NCBI GenBank assembly: GCA_020216575.1
Contig: JAIUYC010000200.1
Coordinates: 1 to 6,904 of the forward strand
Reading direction: 5' to 3'
Length of the DNA stretch: 6,904 nt
Origin: Coleofasciculus sp. S288
Lineage (GTDB): Bacteria > Cyanobacteriota > Cyanobacteriia > Cyanobacteriales > Coleofasciculaceae
The notes beneath the pieces are model-generated. The model had not been told where the DNA came from. It saw only the letters and a list, made by a program, of their open reading frames with translations, and ran no database searches. Shown here piece by piece: positions 5,766 to 6,904 of this stretch. Position 1 is the first letter of the stretch; each line of letters starts with the position of its first letter. The translations under genes were made by a program, and so were the position numbers.

Positions 5766-6671
5766 TCGAGCGCCTGCGGCATGGGAGCGAGATCTAGAGA
5801 GGAAGTAAGCAGCGATCGCAACGGCTGCCACTAAAATCAAAAATGTCACTACAACAAGTGCTGCACCATAGCCAAAATCTAGGTAGCGCATCACCGTGCC
5901 GTAAATATAGATAGAAACGGTTTCCGTCGCCCCACCAGGGCCGCCTCCCGTCATGACCTGAATCAAGTCGAATATCCCGAAGGCTTGAGCAAATCGGAAC
6001 AACAAAGCAATTACAATTTGGGGCATCAGTAACGGGACTGTGATTCTCCAAAAACTCTGCCACGGCGTTGCCCCATCAATCGAATGGGCTTCATACAGGT
6101 CATTGGAAATTGATTGCAATCCAGCCAGCAGCAGCAGGGCGATAAACGGTGTTGTTTTCCAAACATCAGCTAAAATCACGGCAATCATTGCCAGTGTGGG
6201 ATTTCCTAGCCAGCTAATGCCCGTTTCGATGATACCCAACCGTCGCAAAATGTCATTGACAACGCCATACTGGTCATTAAAAATCCACGCCCAAACCAGT
6301 CCCATCAAGGCGGTTGGCAATGCCCAAGGTAAGAGGGAAATCGTTCTCACAATGCCTCGTCCCCTAAAGGCTTGGTTGAGTACGAGAGCAACACCCATCC
6401 CAATAATCAGTTCCAGCAGGACGGAACCGAATGTAAAGACGGTAGTGTTCCACATACTCTGCCAGAATCGCCCATCCCCCATCATCCGCCCGTAATTATC
6501 GAAGCCGGAGAAAACTTGGTTTAGCTGCGTACCGAGGTTCTGGGTGTAGAAGCTTAACCAAAAAGCTCTCAAGATTGGGTAGGCAAAGACGAGCAACAGC
6601 ATGATTAATGCTGGGAGGAGTAGCAGCCAGCCTGTCCTTTGTTCTCGTGCCCGAATCGCGTCATGTGTCAT
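5763..6671 (-). CDS. MalF-type carbohydrate ABC transporter permease
   Basis: Inner-membrane channel subunit, 302 residues, of a CUT1-like sugar importer. The N-terminus, after a short charged head, has a first helix at 13-36 (GWLLLLPALIMLLLVFAYPI), as usual for short MalF-type proteins lacking the large periplasmic insert of E. coli MalF. The EAA loop is at 194-213 (EAHSIDG...ITVP) and the family hallmark TGGGPGGATE is at 241-250. Other hydrophobic segments lie at about 77-99, 109-131, 160-184, 216-236 and 267-291. The start ATG at 6671 lacks a clear Shine-Dalgarno site; a second ATG at 6664 is out of frame. It follows the binding-protein gene after 115 bases and precedes malG by 75 bases, the classic order of such operons. 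Confidence 0.95.
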   Translation of the reverse strand: MTHDAIRAREQRTGWLLLLPALIMLLLVFAYPILRAFWLSFYTQNLGTQLNQVFSGFDNYGRMMGDGRFWQSMWNTTVFTFGSVLLELIIGMGVALVLNQAFRGRGIVRTISLLPWALPTALMGLVWAWIFNDQYGVVNDILRRLGIIETGISWLGNPTLAMIAVILADVWKTTPFIALLLLAGLQSISNDLYEAHSIDGATPWQSFWRITVPLLMPQIVIALLFRFAQAFGIFDLIQVMTGGGPGGATETVSIYIYGTVMRYLDFGYGAALVVVTFLILVAAVAIAAYFLSRSRSHAAGAR

Positions 6672-6745
6672 GTTTCAATGGTTAGTTGTTATGGGCTAGT
6701 TAACTTTTTTGAGCAGCGCTAAATTCATTTAACAAATAAAGAAGA

Positions 6746-6778
6746 CATTATTCCTTTGTTCATCGCAAAGGAATAATG
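6746..6778 (-). terminator. Perfect 13-bp hairpin after the binding-protein gene
   Basis: Arms CATTATTCCTTTG (6746-6758) and CAAAGGAATAATG (6766-6778) are fully complementary, with a 7-base loop. On the minus strand the sequence after it is TCTTCTTTATTTGTT, T-rich but interrupted. It sits 8 bases after the binding-protein stop and 74 bases before malF. In ABC importer operons such a structure commonly reduces read-through or protects the upstream mRNA, giving more binding protein than permease. That role is inferred from placement. Confidence 0.7.
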
Positions 6779-6786
6779 ACCAAAAA

Positions 6787-6904
6787 TTAAGAACTAACAA
6801 CCACCTTTTGAGGAGGTGTTAGCTCTTGTGAAACTTGGGTGTTATATCGTCCCAAGATACTACGGGTTTCTCTCGCGGCTGATTGCATCGCATTTTCTGG
6901 ACTG
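6787..6904 (-). CDS. C-terminal end of probable sugar-binding protein (partial)
   Basis: The minus-strand frame entering from the right edge reads 38 residues before TAA at 6789-6787: SPENAMQSAARETRSILGRY followed by a polar tail ending KVVVSS. The SPE.A...AARE...IL pattern is the usual last helix of CUT1-family extracellular solute-binding proteins (MalE-like), and the gene stands directly before malF, malG and malK, where the binding protein is expected. Only about a tenth of the protein is present, so identification rests on position and this short helix. It would be a periplasmic or lipid-anchored sugar-capturing protein, but the signal peptide is outside the window. Confidence 0.65.
   Translation of the reverse strand, partial: SPENAMQSAARETRSILGRYNTQVSQELTPPQKVVVSS

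Noticed and set aside
6040..6495. 151-residue plus-strand frame
   Set aside because: Antisense to the MalF-type permease, which has clear family motifs.
6810..6904. Plus-strand AGGAGG followed by a GTG and a frame open to the window edge
   Set aside because: The minus-strand frame here reads as the end of a sugar-binding protein in the expected operon position, so the plus-strand signal is taken as chance.

Overview
The window looks like a piece of a filamentous or otherwise repeat-rich cyanobacterial chromosome. Four copies of the HIP1 octamer GCGATCGC are present (starts at 853, 2240, 3527 and 5812), where chance predicts about 0.1. The non-coding DNA is full of short heptamer tandem repeats (STRR type) and small palindromes of the sort common in Nostoc- and Microcoleus-like genomes. 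No rRNA, tRNA, CRISPR array, transposase or origin is visible.

Layout from left to right. A minus-strand gene for a GPH/SLC45-like major facilitator sugar permease runs off the left edge (354 codons present). About 1.5 kb without a convincing gene follows, holding several unrelated repeat families, including a 42-bp periodic array at 1708-1959 and five-part heptamer and palindrome clutter up to about 2370. A lone plus-strand class I SAM methyltransferase lies at 2621-3238. It converges on the minus-strand ABC operon, with a 180-nt hairpin-rich gap between them.

The rest is a minus-strand carbohydrate ABC importer. In transcription order it has the C-terminal end of a probable solute-binding protein (cut by the right edge), a MalF-type permease, a MalG-type permease and a MalK-type ATPase. 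The binding protein would capture a sugar in the periplasm, MalF/MalG form the channel and the MalK dimer powers it. Substrate cannot be read from sequence; malto-oligosaccharides, sucrose or trehalose/other glucosides, or compatible solutes such as glucosylglycerol, are all possible. The MFS permease suggests a locus concerned with glucoside movement by two different mechanisms.

The most notable features are the junctions of this operon. A perfect 13-bp hairpin lies after the binding-protein gene. A seven-unit heptamer array fills the malF-malG gap and touches the malG start codon. A 0.2-kb gap with a promoter-like box and inverted repeats separates malG from malK. I do not see evidence for a wholly new biological system here; the genes are recognisable families and the novelty, if any, is in the repeats.
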